Notes: generated by a model not told the origin, from the letters alone. Positions 24,978 through 34,444 are shown, counted from the first letter of the stretch. The stretch is DNA of 64,000 nucleotides from Bacteroidota bacterium (GCA_016192075.1 JACPUU010000016.1:1-64000); one strand, 5' to 3'. A program made the numbers and translations.

Positions 24978-25449
24978 TTACGCGTTCTTAAAAGGTATTA
25001 TGCTTTTGGGAACTCTCTTTGGGTTTATTTACGCACTGCGTGTTCGTGAAACTTATGCCCGTGTCATAAACTGGACCATGGTTGCTGCAGTTGGTGTTAC
25101 TTTTATTACCATTCCGCAGGTTATCATTGACGGGTATTACCTGTTTGCACTGACACAATTGGGGGTTGTTGTTTATGGCGCTTCACGAACAGATTTTTCA
25201 AGCTTTAAAAAAGGAGTACTTATCGGGTACGGGCTGCTGGCTGTTGTTCCAGCCGGAATTCTTTTGGCGCAAGCTCCCTATTATCTGGAGGTATCAATGA
25301 TAGCGGCTGTAATTCAACTCAGCACATTCATTTACATGCTTAAAACCGATATTCAATCGTTCCGTGAAGAAATGGGATTCCTGATTATTCTGTCAGCCGA
25401 CGCATTGGCACGCCTTGCCGGTGGATTTTTATTTTTTGCTGCTAATTGA
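24970..25449 (+). CDS. Small integral membrane protein, unknown function
   Basis: A 159-residue protein with about five membrane segments (near 7-22, 34-52, 56-70, 83-101 and 105-124), with a possible sixth near the C-terminus. There are no enzyme motifs. It overlaps the acetyltransferase gene and converges with the cysteine desulfurase gene 18 bp away. The pair may work together, but nothing in the sequence shows how. I do not recognise the family. Confidence 0.65.
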   Translation: MDSYAFLKGIMLLGTLFGFIYALRVRETYARVINWTMVAAVGVTFITIPQVIIDGYYLFALTQLGVVVYGASRTDFSSFKKGVLIGYGLLAVVPAGILLAQAPYYLEVSMIAAVIQLSTFIYMLKTDIQSFREEMGFLIILSADALARLAGGFLFFAAN

Positions 25450-25467
25450 ATTCGGCGCTGAGCGCGG

Positions 25468-26604
25468 TTACGATTTTACCAACTGGCCCAACACCACCTT
25501 TTCCACTTTTTCAAGCGCGTAATCAATTTCTGCTTTGGTGGTGTAACGGCTGAATGAGAAGCGAACGTTTGGCCGGTTATTGTCAGCATTGATACCCCGT
25601 AGTACATGCGAACCGGTGCTGGCACCTGATGTGCAGGCGCTGCCACCTGAACAGGCAACACCATCCAGATCCAGTAAAAAAAGCAGCATGGATTTGTTTT
25701 CAAAGTCCGGAAATTTCACATTCAAAACAGTGTACAAACTTTTTGCAGGATCAATTTCTCCGTGAAACTCAACACCCGGAATGCGTTTTTTTAATTCATC
25801 AATCATGTATGATTTTAAACCCTGTACATAATTCTGGTGGCCTGCAATATCCTGGTTGGCAATTTCGAGTGCTTTGGCAAGCCCTACTATACCAATAAGA
25901 TTTTCTGTTCCGCCGCGCAAACCACGTTCCTGCGAACCGCCATGAATAACCGGCGTAATTTTCAGATTTTTGTTGACGTATAAAAAACCAATTCCTTTGG
26001 GGCCGTGAAATTTATGTGCGGCACAGGTAATAAAATCAATGTCAATGTCTTTGACATTGATTGGGTAGTGCCCCATGGTTTGAACGGTGTCAGAATGAAA
26101 AAGAGCTCCGTATTTCCGGCAGAGTATGCTTACCGCTTTGAGGTCAAGCAGTGTGCCTATTTCATTGTTGGCGTGCATTAACGAAACCAGTGTTTTTTCA
26201 CCCTGCTGCAATAACGATTCCAGGTGATTCAAATCAACTTGTCCGGTTGCTGAAAGTTTAACGTGATTGTAGCTGATTTTTTTATGCGATTCAATGGAGT
26301 GACCAACGGCATGGTGTTCAATGGGTGATGAAATAATGCGTGTAACACCAAGGTCATTAACCGCACCGCTGATTGCCATGTTGTCTGCTTCCGTTCCGCC
26401 AGACGTAAAAATAATCTCTTTGGCTTCTGCATGAATTAACTGTGCTACTGTTCTGCGTGCATGTTCAATAATTGCCTTTGACTCACGGCCAAAAGAGTGT
26501 TGTGAGGATGGATTTCCAAAATTGTTTTTCATCACATCGGTCATCACATCAATAACCTCAGGGGCCATAGGTGTTGTAGCAGCATTGTCCAGGTAAGCGC
26601 GCAT
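25468..26604 (-). CDS. Cysteine desulfurase (IscS/NifS type)
   Basis: A 378-residue PLP enzyme that removes sulfur from cysteine for Fe-S cluster and tRNA modification. The PLP lysine is K198 (CAAHKFHGPKG), and the active-site cysteine is C324 in the loop CSGGSACTSGAS. The N-terminal YLDNAATTPM is typical. The ATG at 26604 is chosen over an in-frame TTG at 26625, which lies inside the -7 promoter element at 26623-26630. It is a single gene, with no iscU or iscA beside it. Confidence 0.93.
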   Translation of the reverse strand: MRAYLDNAATTPMAPEVIDVMTDVMKNNFGNPSSQHSFGRESKAIIEHARRTVAQLIHAEAKEIIFTSGGTEADNMAISGAVNDLGVTRIISSPIEHHAVGHSIESHKKISYNHVKLSATGQVDLNHLESLLQQGEKTLVSLMHANNEIGTLLDLKAVSILCRKYGALFHSDTVQTMGHYPINVKDIDIDFITCAAHKFHGPKGIGFLYVNKNLKITPVIHGGSQERGLRGGTENLIGIVGLAKALEIANQDIAGHQNYVQGLKSYMIDELKKRIPGVEFHGEIDPAKSLYTVLNVKFPDFENKSMLLFLLDLDGVACSGGSACTSGASTGSHVLRGINADNNRPNVRFSFSRYTTKAEIDYALEKVEKVVLGQLVKS

Positions 26605-26622
26605 AATTGTATAAATTCTGGG

Positions 26623-26630
26623 CAAATTTA
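26623..26630 (-). promoter_or_regulatory. -7 promoter element of cysteine desulfurase
   Basis: The minus strand reads TAAATTTG, a perfect match to the Bacteroidota -7 form TAnnTTTG, 18 bases before the ATG at 26604. No good TTTG is seen at -33. Confidence 0.45.
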
Positions 26631-26705
26631 ACGAAATCCGCTCAAAAACGGAAGTATGCAGTCAGATCTGCCGTTTTATGGGAATCCAAGAATGGGATGT
26701 ACGAA

Positions 26706-27746
26706 TCAACCCGGCTGCTGATCTTTCGAAAATTCAAAGAAATGAATATCACGCAGCAGTTTGCCAAATACATGGTATTGGCCTACCACCAGGGTTCCGT
26801 CTTTAAGTACAACCCACAGACGGTCCTGGTCAAACTCCAGCAATTCTCCGTCATAACCGTAACGCTGCAAAACAAAGCGTTTTTTGTACAAGGCTATTTT
26901 GTTGGATTCGCCTGCTTTGGTTGTTACTTCAATGGTATAATAAGGCTGCGTTGTTTTTAAAGAGTCAACTTGTTTAGGGCCAAGCAGCGAATTGTGTGAT
27001 TCAAAATGAATTTTTTTATAATACAGAATGTAAGAACGAACCTGGGCTGTATCAAAATCTGCAACACTGGTCTGGTTATTGAAAAGTGAAAAATTATTGT
27101 CAGCATTTGCAACAATTTTAAAATTCAGATGGGTCGAATCCGGAATTTGTACATCAATGGATTTTATGTCAAGCGGGTCGTAGGTAAAAATTCCTGAACA
27201 CTGAAATTCAAGCGGGTTGGTAATAAAACGACTCTGTAAACTACCATGCTCATTGGGCATGTGCATAATAAATGGCTCGGGTGATTTTCCAAGTTCAGGG
27301 TCTTTTAAGAGCATGTAGGTACCGTAATGATCAGGGCTGGGATTTCCAATGTACCAGGTTTTAGCAAGCTCTCCCTTTACATAGATTTCTATTTTGCGGT
27401 GGTGGGTGGTCAGGTTTTTGTTCACTGTTTCAATTGCATCTTTTGGAACCGGGCCTTTAACGGCTATGTGCCGGATGGTTTCAAGAATGGTGGCAACCAG
27501 GTGCTGTTGTATACAATCGCCTTTATCAGTGGTCCAGCCCTGTGGTGTGCGCACCAGGTTAACGCCCGGGTTTCCGTCGGTATCTGTCAGTATCAGCTTA
27601 TCAATAGAAGCAGTGTCTTCCACTGCAAAATCTGAGAGTGCTTCATTGGCCAGTTTGGAATTGTCTTCTCCTTTATTCAGAAACCAGGCAAAATAAGCCA
27701 GTCCGCCCAATGCCAGAATGATAATGAAGGTTTTCAGGTTTTTCAT
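26706..27746 (-). CDS. DUF4340 membrane-anchored protein
   Basis: A 346-residue protein with an N-terminal membrane anchor (residues about 5-24, FIIILALGGLAYFAWFL) and a large extracytoplasmic region of the DUF4340 family. This family is typically found beside Gld-like ABC-2 exporter genes, and GldG and GldF follow upstream here. The ATG at 27746 is preferred: the frame's TTG at 27782 falls inside the TATCTTTG promoter element at 27780-27787. It may act as a partner of the Gld ABC complex; that is inferred from family context. Confidence 0.82.
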   Translation of the reverse strand: MKNLKTFIIILALGGLAYFAWFLNKGEDNSKLANEALSDFAVEDTASIDKLILTDTDGNPGVNLVRTPQGWTTDKGDCIQQHLVATILETIRHIAVKGPVPKDAIETVNKNLTTHHRKIEIYVKGELAKTWYIGNPSPDHYGTYMLLKDPELGKSPEPFIMHMPNEHGSLQSRFITNPLEFQCSGIFTYDPLDIKSIDVQIPDSTHLNFKIVANADNNFSLFNNQTSVADFDTAQVRSYILYYKKIHFESHNSLLGPKQVDSLKTTQPYYTIEVTTKAGESNKIALYKKRFVLQRYGYDGELLEFDQDRLWVVLKDGTLVVGQYHVFGKLLRDIHFFEFSKDQQPG

Positions 27747-27779
27747 ACAAGTGTAACGTTTGCATTTACATGCGTGATT

Positions 27780-27787
27780 CAAAGATA
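27780..27787 (-). promoter_or_regulatory. -7 promoter element of the DUF4340 gene
   Basis: The minus strand reads TATCTTTG, a perfect TAnnTTTG, 33 bases before the ATG at 27746. It suggests the gene has its own promoter in addition to any read-through from gldG. Confidence 0.5.
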
Positions 27788-27879
27788 CAAAAGGGATTTC
27801 AGGTGAAAAGAAACAAGATTTGAATTATTTCTACCTCTCTGTTTTATGATGACAGGTAGTAAGTCAACCCGTTGCGTTT

Positions 27880-29634
27880 TTACCGGGCAAACCTTCGTTT
27901 GCGAATAATGTATTGCAGAATGCCCAGTATTGCAATCAAAAGCAGGGGCACCAGAATGTTGATCATTCTCCAGAAATCTTTTTCTTCCACAATCAGTTCA
28001 CTGTCCAGAATGCGCATGGTAATGGTTTTTGTACGGACATCTATCAGTGAATAATCATCCATCATATAGTCAATGGCGTTGAGCACAAATTCACGGTTTC
28101 CATAACTGTTTTTAGGTGTTCCGTTCGGATTTGGAACCTGGTAAATATCGGTATTCAAAGGCACCGGGTAATATTTCATTTCACCATCTTTGAGCACAGA
28201 GTCAACTTCATTGCGGATAATGTCACCATCAGATACCACCAGCATTTTGGTTGTATCACTTTTAAAGCGGGTCTGAAAATCAGCAGAGTTTACAAATGCA
28301 TCGGGCAACCGGTTTTCAAAGGCTGACGGAAACATGCCTTCCATCAGAACGGCAACCGGAAAATCACCTTGTGTTCCGTCATTGAATTTAGGCTCCACAT
28401 CAATGATGGAATAATTGATGCGCGGTTTGCTTTTGAAGATACGTGAGTTGTAGGATGATTTCAGCAACACGGTTTTTTTAATGTCTTTGTTGTTTGGGTT
28501 CACCAGTTCAAGAGAGCTGGTATACTCTCCTTTAATGGGGTCAATGTTTTTTGTAATCGGGTGAACTTCACGCTGCAGTTTTGGATAGAAATACCAGTCA
28601 ACCACTTCCAGCGGATGTCCGGGTACGTAAAGCGGGGCACAGTCTTTATCAATAATAAGGTCACCGTTGAGCCGTGCACCGTATTTGTAAATCATGTCTT
28701 TTTCAATGTTGAGGTTTGCGGCCACACCAAATGTTTCACCGGTATAATACAATGAGTCGCGGTTAACCTGCAGCGGGTCAACAAACCACAGTACTTTACC
28801 ACCATTCATGATATACTGGTCAATTACAAATTTGTCTTTTTCAGTAAAGCGGGTAGTAGGTGCAGCTACAATTAAAGCCCCCACGCCGTCCAGCGCATTC
28901 AGCTGCCCGTTGATGGTGACATCTTTAAGGGCGTAGTATTTCATCAGACCCATGCGCACATCCGCTGTCTGAACGGGCATCAGCTCTCCCTGGCCCTGGA
29001 GAAATGCAATTGTTTCGCGCTTTTCGGCGGTAACCCGGCGAATGGCACTGATAAACTGGTACTCGAGGTTGTTGATTGTCTGATCAGCCAGGTTGCGGAC
29101 ATCTTCATTGGCAAAAATGACACGCTTGTTGAAGAATTGAATATGGTCTACCGTAAGGCCTTTGTAGTCAATAATAGCCCCCGGCCAGATGGTTTTAATT
29201 TCAGTTGCGCCTGACTCTATAATTTCAATATCGCAGGGAATAATTCCGCGGCCTTTGTCATAAATTCCTTCCTGCACATCCAGGTTAAAATCTTCATTTT
29301 CTTCCCCGTTGGGATCAATAAATTCATACTGAATATTGTCACCTGCATAAATAATAAACTCATCCAGTTTTTCCTGAATGGCATTGCGGATTTTCATAAT
29401 ATCTGCAGGTAAATCTCCCTCCAGGTAAATTTTGAAAAAAATGCGGTCTTTAATCCGGGTTTCATCTTCCAGCAGGGCAATGGAGTTGTCTGAAAGGGAG
29501 TGCCTTTTATCTTCTGTCAGGTCAAAGCGTCCAAAGAAAAAAGAGCATACATAATTCAAAAGAAAAATGATGGCAATCAATCCAATATAATTGACAATAT
29601 CATTGCGTGAGCTATGTTGTTTTTTGTCTGCCAT
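27880..29634 (-). CDS. gldG: Gliding motility ABC transporter protein GldG
   Basis: A 584-residue protein with one N-terminal helix (about 13-34), a large extracytoplasmic domain and one C-terminal helix (about 553-575). It matches GldG, the auxiliary component of the GldAFG ABC transporter needed for gliding in flavobacteria. Markers are the early FFGRFDLTEDKRHSLS, then IAFLQGQGELMP and MNGGKVLWFVDPLQ. It begins 1 bp after gldF, so the two are one operon. The ATPase GldA is not adjacent. In non-gliding Bacteroidota the same complex may serve other secretion. Confidence 0.92.
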   Translation of the reverse strand: MADKKQHSSRNDIVNYIGLIAIIFLLNYVCSFFFGRFDLTEDKRHSLSDNSIALLEDETRIKDRIFFKIYLEGDLPADIMKIRNAIQEKLDEFIIYAGDNIQYEFIDPNGEENEDFNLDVQEGIYDKGRGIIPCDIEIIESGATEIKTIWPGAIIDYKGLTVDHIQFFNKRVIFANEDVRNLADQTINNLEYQFISAIRRVTAEKRETIAFLQGQGELMPVQTADVRMGLMKYYALKDVTINGQLNALDGVGALIVAAPTTRFTEKDKFVIDQYIMNGGKVLWFVDPLQVNRDSLYYTGETFGVAANLNIEKDMIYKYGARLNGDLIIDKDCAPLYVPGHPLEVVDWYFYPKLQREVHPITKNIDPIKGEYTSSLELVNPNNKDIKKTVLLKSSYNSRIFKSKPRINYSIIDVEPKFNDGTQGDFPVAVLMEGMFPSAFENRLPDAFVNSADFQTRFKSDTTKMLVVSDGDIIRNEVDSVLKDGEMKYYPVPLNTDIYQVPNPNGTPKNSYGNREFVLNAIDYMMDDYSLIDVRTKTITMRILDSELIVEEKDFWRMINILVPLLLIAILGILQYIIRKRRFAR

Positions 29635-29635
29635 T

Positions 29636-30367
29636 TTACCACTTGCGTGCTTGCAATACCAATTTGGTTGAAAGAATAAAAATGAAACTGAAACTTAAAA
29701 AATAAAGCAGGTCACGGGTGTCCAAGACACCTTTCTGGCACGCCGTATAATGTTCCATCATGCCCAGGTTGCGCAGTACCAGGTCTAACCCGCCAAACTG
29801 GCTGTATACCGCCAGCAGGTCAAGCCCAAGAAACAAAAACCAGGAAAGGAACATGGCGGTAATAAATGCAACAATCTGGCTGTTTGTAATGCTTGATGCA
29901 AAAATGCCGACAGCTACCAGGCAGGCGCCCATCAGCATCAGTCCAAAATAAGAGGTAATGGTAGCACCGTCATCTACAATGCCAACCGGGTCACCCAGCC
30001 GGTATACGGTAAAATAGTAGATAAAAGTGGGTAAAATAGAAATAAATACCAGCGTTACGCCGGCCAGAAATTTGGTGAGTATAATGGTAAGATCTGAAAT
30101 GGGTTTGGTAAAAAGTAATTCAATGGTGCCGGTTCTTTTTTCTTCAGAAAATGAACGCATGGTAATAGCCGGAATCAGGATGATGAAGATGATGGGGCTG
30201 ATTCCGAAAAAAGGCTTCAGGTCTGCCGTGCCGCCCTCCAGAATATTGGTTTCATACGAAAACACCCATAAAAAGAGACTGTTCAGAATCAGAAAGATGG
30301 CAATAAAAATGTAGCCGATAATCGACCCCAGAAAACTGCGTAATTCTTTTAAATAGAGTGCCTTCAT
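29636..30367 (-). CDS. gldF: Gliding motility ABC transporter permease GldF
   Basis: A 243-residue ABC-2 type permease with six membrane segments. The motif ITMRSFSEEKRTGTIELLFTKP (about 66-88) is the conserved cytoplasmic loop of the family. It lies directly before gldG with a 1-bp gap, which identifies it as GldF. The partner ATPase GldA must be encoded elsewhere. A -7 promoter element lies at 30405-30412. Confidence 0.93.
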   Translation of the reverse strand: MKALYLKELRSFLGSIIGYIFIAIFLILNSLFLWVFSYETNILEGGTADLKPFFGISPIIFIILIPAITMRSFSEEKRTGTIELLFTKPISDLTIILTKFLAGVTLVFISILPTFIYYFTVYRLGDPVGIVDDGATITSYFGLMLMGACLVAVGIFASSITNSQIVAFITAMFLSWFLFLGLDLLAVYSQFGGLDLVLRNLGMMEHYTACQKGVLDTRDLLYFLSFSFIFILSTKLVLQARKW

Positions 30368-30404
30368 TTAGTTGTTCAGGTGAGCATCATGCTTACAAAG
30401 GGGT

Positions 30405-30412
30405 CAAAATTA
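30405..30412 (-). promoter_or_regulatory. -7 promoter element of gldFG
   Basis: TAATTTTG on the minus strand, a perfect TAnnTTTG, about 37 bases before the ATG of gldF. No clear TTTG at -33. Confidence 0.45.
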
Positions 30413-30485
30413 ATGCAATTCAGCGCTTATCACCCGTAAGCCGGTTAAAATTTATTAATAATTAAATGTGTCTAAGCTGAAGCAA

Positions 30486-30551
30486 GAGGCAAAAAGCGAA
30501 TAGGAAACAGGCCTTGTCTGAAAACAGAAACTGCCTTTTCCCTAATGCCTC
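30486..30551. repeat. Long imperfect inverted repeat
   Basis: GAGGCA (30486-30491) pairs with TGCCTC (30546-30551), and the inner arms pair at about 11 of 14 positions (AATAGGAAACAGGC with GCCTTTTCCCTAAT). An apical TCTG-AAAA-CAGA hairpin closes it. The whole can fold into one extended hairpin of 66 bases in the gap between gldF and the DUF4293 gene. It may be a dispersed palindromic element or a structured RNA. Confidence 0.45.
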
Positions 30552-30600
30552 ATGGCCCTTCCATCAACCACGTAACGCAAAAACTTAAATTGGATACACC

Positions 30601-30700
30601 TGGGAAAAGGAAAAGTCGATCCTGCTCACAAATAACCCACTCCCCCCCTCAGCATTTTAAAAGAAAAGTAAAAAGTTGATCCTGCCCGCAAATAAACCTC
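30601..30700. repeat. Imperfect 60-bp direct repeat
   Basis: Two copies exactly 60 bp apart: AAAAGTCGATCCTGCTCACA near 30611 and AAAAGTTGATCCTGCCCGCA near 30671. Similarity covers about the first 40 bases of each copy. No gene overlaps them; they sit just upstream of the DUF4293 promoter. Confidence 0.5.
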
Positions 30701-30733
30701 TTTCCGCATTCAACTTCCCTCTTTCCTTATTAC

Positions 30734-30741
30734 TATATTTG
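30734..30741 (+). promoter_or_regulatory. -7 promoter element of DUF4293/ABC-F operon
   Basis: TATATTTG, a perfect TAnnTTTG, 28 bases before the ATG at 30770. No clear -33 element. Confidence 0.45.
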
Positions 30742-30769
30742 CAACCAGTACTTCACACAGGTATTTTCT

Positions 30770-31333
30770 ATGATTCAACGCGTTCAGTCCATTTACCTTG
30801 CCCTGGCATTTGTTTGCACCACACTGTTGCTTTTATTTCCCCTGTTTTCAACAACGGCAGTGTCTAACGCTGAAGGAGACGATCTGGCTGTAACGGCAGA
30901 GTTTGGACCTTACGGGCTTATTTTTACCAGCGAAGTGTCTTCCATTGACCAGTCAAACACCCAGTATCAGGCTTTTGGTAACCTGGCCGATAATCCGCAA
31001 AGCGGAAAATTTCCGGTTTACCTGACGTTTATTGGCCTCTCTTTATTCTCACTGGCAACTTTGTTTTTGTACAAAAAAAGAAAAAGACAACTTCTTTTCT
31101 GCCGGCTGAACCTGTTGCTGCATGTGTTGATTTTGGCAGGTGTTTACGCATTTTATTATTTAGGAACAGCGGCTATTAAAAAGGCATTGCCTATAACCGC
31201 TGATCTCACCATCAGCTTTACACTCGAAATTGGTTTTTACCTGCTGCTGGCAACTATTCCCTTTTTATTTCTGGCCATTCGCGGCATTAAGAATGATGAA
31301 AATCTGGTGAAGTCACTGGACAGACTCCGTTAA
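30770..31333 (+). CDS. DUF4293 integral membrane protein
   Basis: A 187-residue protein with four predicted membrane segments. It starts MIQRVQSIYLALAF, the hallmark of the Bacteroidota-specific DUF4293 family. Function unknown. The ABC-F gene follows after 6 bp, so the two are likely co-transcribed. Confidence 0.88.
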   Translation: MIQRVQSIYLALAFVCTTLLLLFPLFSTTAVSNAEGDDLAVTAEFGPYGLIFTSEVSSIDQSNTQYQAFGNLADNPQSGKFPVYLTFIGLSLFSLATLFLYKKRKRQLLFCRLNLLLHVLILAGVYAFYYLGTAAIKKALPITADLTISFTLEIGFYLLLATIPFLFLAIRGIKNDENLVKSLDRLR

Positions 31334-31339
31334 AAAAAT

Positions 31340-33220
31340 ATGAATTATCTCTCGGTTGAAAATCTCACCAAGTCGTTTGGTGAACGCGTTATTTTTAAAG
31401 ATCTGACCTTTGGTGTTGACCGGGGAGACAAGGTTGCCATTGTTGCCAAAAATGGTACCGGAAAATCAACCATGCTCAAAATTATCTGTGGTTTGGATTC
31501 TGCTGATAGCGGCCGGGTGGTTTTCAGAAATGACATTCGTGTTGATTACCTGCAGCAGGCTGAAAATTTTGACCCGGATAAAACCATTCTGGAAGAGGTG
31601 CTTTCTGCCGAAACACAGGAGACCAGGGCTATTCGTGATTACCAGAAAGCACTTGAAAACCCGGACGATCACGGCGCTTTTGAACGGGCCACTGACTTGA
31701 TGAACAACACCGGTGCCTGGGATTATGACGTTAAAATAAGCACCATTCTGGCGCAGTTAAAAATTGAAGACCGGTCTCAAAAAACCGGCACACTTTCAGG
31801 CGGACAGAAAAAACGTGTTGCACTGGCAAAAATTCTGATCAATGAACCGGATATCATGATTCTGGATGAGCCTACCAATCACCTGGATCTGGATATGATT
31901 GAATGGCTTGAGGCCGAACTTTCCAAATCAAAATCAACCATTATTATGGTAACGCACGACCGCTACTTTCTGGAAGTGGTTTGCAATACCATTTTTGAAA
32001 TGGAAGACAAAACGCTGTACCGTTACAACGGCAATTTCTCCTACTACCTGGAGAAAAAAGCTGAGCGTGAAGAGATGCTTCAGTCAACGATCAGCAAGGC
32101 CAAAAACCTGATGCGCACAGAGCTGGAGTGGATTCGCCGCCAGCCCAAAGCCCGCGGTACCAAACAAAAAGCCCGCACCGATGCGTTTGTTGGGTTAAAA
32201 GAAACGGCAACGCAAAAAGTGCAGAAAGATGAGTTGGATATTGAAGTACAAATGAACCGCCTTGGTTCTAAAATTGTAGAACTTCACCACGTTGGCAAAC
32301 AGTTTGACGACAAAGTGCTGATCAATGATTTTGACTACATTTTTAAACGGGGTGAAAAGGTGGGCATCGTTGGTAACAACGGAACCGGTAAATCAACCCT
32401 GCTGAATATGATTGTAGGTAAAGAACAACCTACGAGGGGCCGGATAGAAGTGGGAGAAACAGTGGTTTTTGGTTATTACCACCAGGATGGAATGAAATTC
32501 AAAGAAGGCCAAAGGGTGGTAGATGCCATTAAAGAAATTGCAGAATTTATTCCGCTGTCCAAAGGCCGTACCATGTCTGCGACGCAGTTTCTTGAAAAAT
32601 TTCTTTTTCAGAAAGATTTGCATTATAACATGATTGAGAAATTGAGCGGCGGTGAAAAGAAAAGGCTTTACCTGATGACCATTCTGATGAAGAATCCTAA
32701 CTTTTTGATTCTGGATGAGCCCACCAACGACCTGGACATTTTTGTGCTGAGCGTGCTTGAAGATTACCTGATTGAATTTGGCGGCTGCCTGATTGTTGTT
32801 TCGCACGACCGTTATTTTATGGATAAACTGGTAGAGCATACATTCTATTTTAAAGGCAATGGTGAAATCAAAGATATTTTTGGAAACTACACAGCCTACC
32901 GGACTTATTTGAAAGAGCAGGAAAAGGCTGAGAAGGAAGGTGAGAAGCAGCGAGAGAAAGAGCGGACAATTCAAAAACAGGCTGAAGCAGCGAAACCAAA
33001 AACAAAATTGTCCTACAAGGAAAAAATTGAATTTGAATCGCTCGAGAAAGAGATTCATCAATTGCAGGATGAAAAAAAGCAGCTTGGAGAAAAAATGATT
33101 GCCGGTTCGGCCAGTGGTGATGAAATAACCCGTTTGTCTGTCAGGCTGGCTGAGGTAGAAAACCTGATTGATGCCAAGGAATTGCGCTGGCTTGAACTCA
33201 GTGAAATGGAAAATTTGTAA
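31340..33220 (+). CDS. ABC-F family ATPase (ribosome-associated)
   Basis: A 626-residue protein with two ABC ATPase domains in tandem and no membrane segment, as in ABC-F translation factors. Domain 1 has GTGKST, LSGGQKKRVALAK and MILDEPTNHLDLD. Domain 2 has GNNGTGKST, LSGGEKKRLYLMT and LILDEPTNDLDI. The linker between them carries basic residues (RRQPKARGTKQKARTDAF). A charged coiled-coil tail (about 535-626) follows domain 2. It resembles Uup-type proteins; some ABC-F members protect ribosomes from antibiotics, but nothing here points to resistance. Soluble, acting on the ribosome. Confidence 0.92.
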   Translation: MNYLSVENLTKSFGERVIFKDLTFGVDRGDKVAIVAKNGTGKSTMLKIICGLDSADSGRVVFRNDIRVDYLQQAENFDPDKTILEEVLSAETQETRAIRDYQKALENPDDHGAFERATDLMNNTGAWDYDVKISTILAQLKIEDRSQKTGTLSGGQKKRVALAKILINEPDIMILDEPTNHLDLDMIEWLEAELSKSKSTIIMVTHDRYFLEVVCNTIFEMEDKTLYRYNGNFSYYLEKKAEREEMLQSTISKAKNLMRTELEWIRRQPKARGTKQKARTDAFVGLKETATQKVQKDELDIEVQMNRLGSKIVELHHVGKQFDDKVLINDFDYIFKRGEKVGIVGNNGTGKSTLLNMIVGKEQPTRGRIEVGETVVFGYYHQDGMKFKEGQRVVDAIKEIAEFIPLSKGRTMSATQFLEKFLFQKDLHYNMIEKLSGGEKKRLYLMTILMKNPNFLILDEPTNDLDIFVLSVLEDYLIEFGGCLIVVSHDRYFMDKLVEHTFYFKGNGEIKDIFGNYTAYRTYLKEQEKAEKEGEKQREKERTIQKQAEAAKPKTKLSYKEKIEFESLEKEIHQLQDEKKQLGEKMIAGSASGDEITRLSVRLAEVENLIDAKELRWLELSEMENL

Positions 33221-33316
33221 CAGGTAGACACTGAATTTTGGGCATTTTGTAGCCTGATAACCGGGGGTATTTGTGTAAAAAATGCGGTGTAGTTTCTTCA
33301 AAAAGCTGCGCCTGAT

Positions 33317-33324
33317 TATCTTTG
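33317..33324 (+). promoter_or_regulatory. -7 promoter element of the MscS gene
   Basis: TATCTTTG, a perfect TAnnTTTG, 16 bases before the ATG at 33341. A TTTC lies 20 bases further upstream at 33293-33296, near the expected -33 position. Confidence 0.5.
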
Positions 33325-33340
33325 AAAAAAATAACGAAAC

Positions 33341-34444
33341 ATGAATTTCTGGAACAAAGTCTATTACGGCAATACGGTTCTCGATTATGCCATTTGCCTG
33401 GGTATCATTCTGGGCGCAATAATTGTTGCCAAGGTTTTGTATTTTATTTCAAAGCATGTTATAAAAGCATTTACCAAACGCACCAAAACCAAGCTGGATG
33501 ATATTATTGTTGACACGGTTGAAGAACCGGTTATTTTTGGAATGATTCTTTCAGCGGCCGTTTACGCTTTCAGCACACTCAACTATTCCGTGTCCAAACT
33601 TACGGCTGAAGATATTGAAGCGGGAATTACCATTCCGTATTCGCATACCAAACATTTTATTGATGCGCTTTTCGGATTCCTGATTGTGATCAACGTTGCC
33701 TGGCTGATTGCGCGCCTGGTAGATGCACTCATTGTGGAGTATGTAACCCCGCTTACCAAAAGAACCTCTACCGACCTGGACAACCAGGTACTGCCGCTGG
33801 TGCGCAAAGGGGTTAAATTGCTCATCTGGATTCTGGGAATTATTGTTGGTCTTGATAATGCCGGTTTTGATGTGGGTGCCGTGCTTGCCGGACTCGGAAT
33901 TGGAGGACTTGCTTTTGCTCTTGCCGCGCAGGATACGGTTAAAAATTTCTTTGGCGGCATCATGATTCTGATCGATAAACCATTTAAAGTGGGTGAGCGT
34001 ATCCGGGTTGGAGCAATTGACGGAACAGTAAAAGAAATTGGAATACGGAGCACCCGTGTGCAAAACATGGAGGGGCGTCTGGTAACCATTCCAAACTCCA
34101 AATTTTCAGACGACGCTGTTGAGAACATTGCACTGGAGCCTACGCGTAAAGTAATTCAGAATCTGAGCCTGGCTTATTCAACATCACCTGTTAAAATGCG
34201 TGAGGCCATGGGTATTCTCCAAAAAATTGTTTTGGAAAACAATGACAGGGTAGAAGAAAGCCACGAGATTTCATTTAACAATTTTGGAGCCTATGCGCTC
34301 AATCTTCAGTTTGTTTATTTTATCCGGAAAGAGGCCAACATTCCAGCTACCCAGTCAGAAATTCACCTGCAGATACTGGAACAGTTTTCAAAAAATGGCA
34401 TTGAACTGGCCCTGCCAACGCAGACTGTAATTCAGGGGCGGTAA
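33341..34444 (+). CDS. MscS-family mechanosensitive channel
   Basis: A 367-residue membrane protein with an extended N-terminal membrane part (four segments before the pore helix) and the MscS core: pore-lining helix GAVLAGLGIGGLAFALAAQDT, then NFFGGIMILIDKPFKVGERIRVG and IDGTVKEIGIRSTRV. It would open under membrane tension to release solutes and protect from osmotic downshock. Single gene with its own promoter, ending just before the second repeat array. Confidence 0.93.
   Translation: MNFWNKVYYGNTVLDYAICLGIILGAIIVAKVLYFISKHVIKAFTKRTKTKLDDIIVDTVEEPVIFGMILSAAVYAFSTLNYSVSKLTAEDIEAGITIPYSHTKHFIDALFGFLIVINVAWLIARLVDALIVEYVTPLTKRTSTDLDNQVLPLVRKGVKLLIWILGIIVGLDNAGFDVGAVLAGLGIGGLAFALAAQDTVKNFFGGIMILIDKPFKVGERIRVGAIDGTVKEIGIRSTRVQNMEGRLVTIPNSKFSDDAVENIALEPTRKVIQNLSLAYSTSPVKMREAMGILQKIVLENNDRVEESHEISFNNFGAYALNLQFVYFIRKEANIPATQSEIHLQILEQFSKNGIELALPTQTVIQGR

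Noticed and set aside
31466-31672. Minus-strand frames inside the ABC-F gene, and similar shadows in other large genes
   Set aside because: They are antisense or out-of-frame to well-supported genes and show no own motif.
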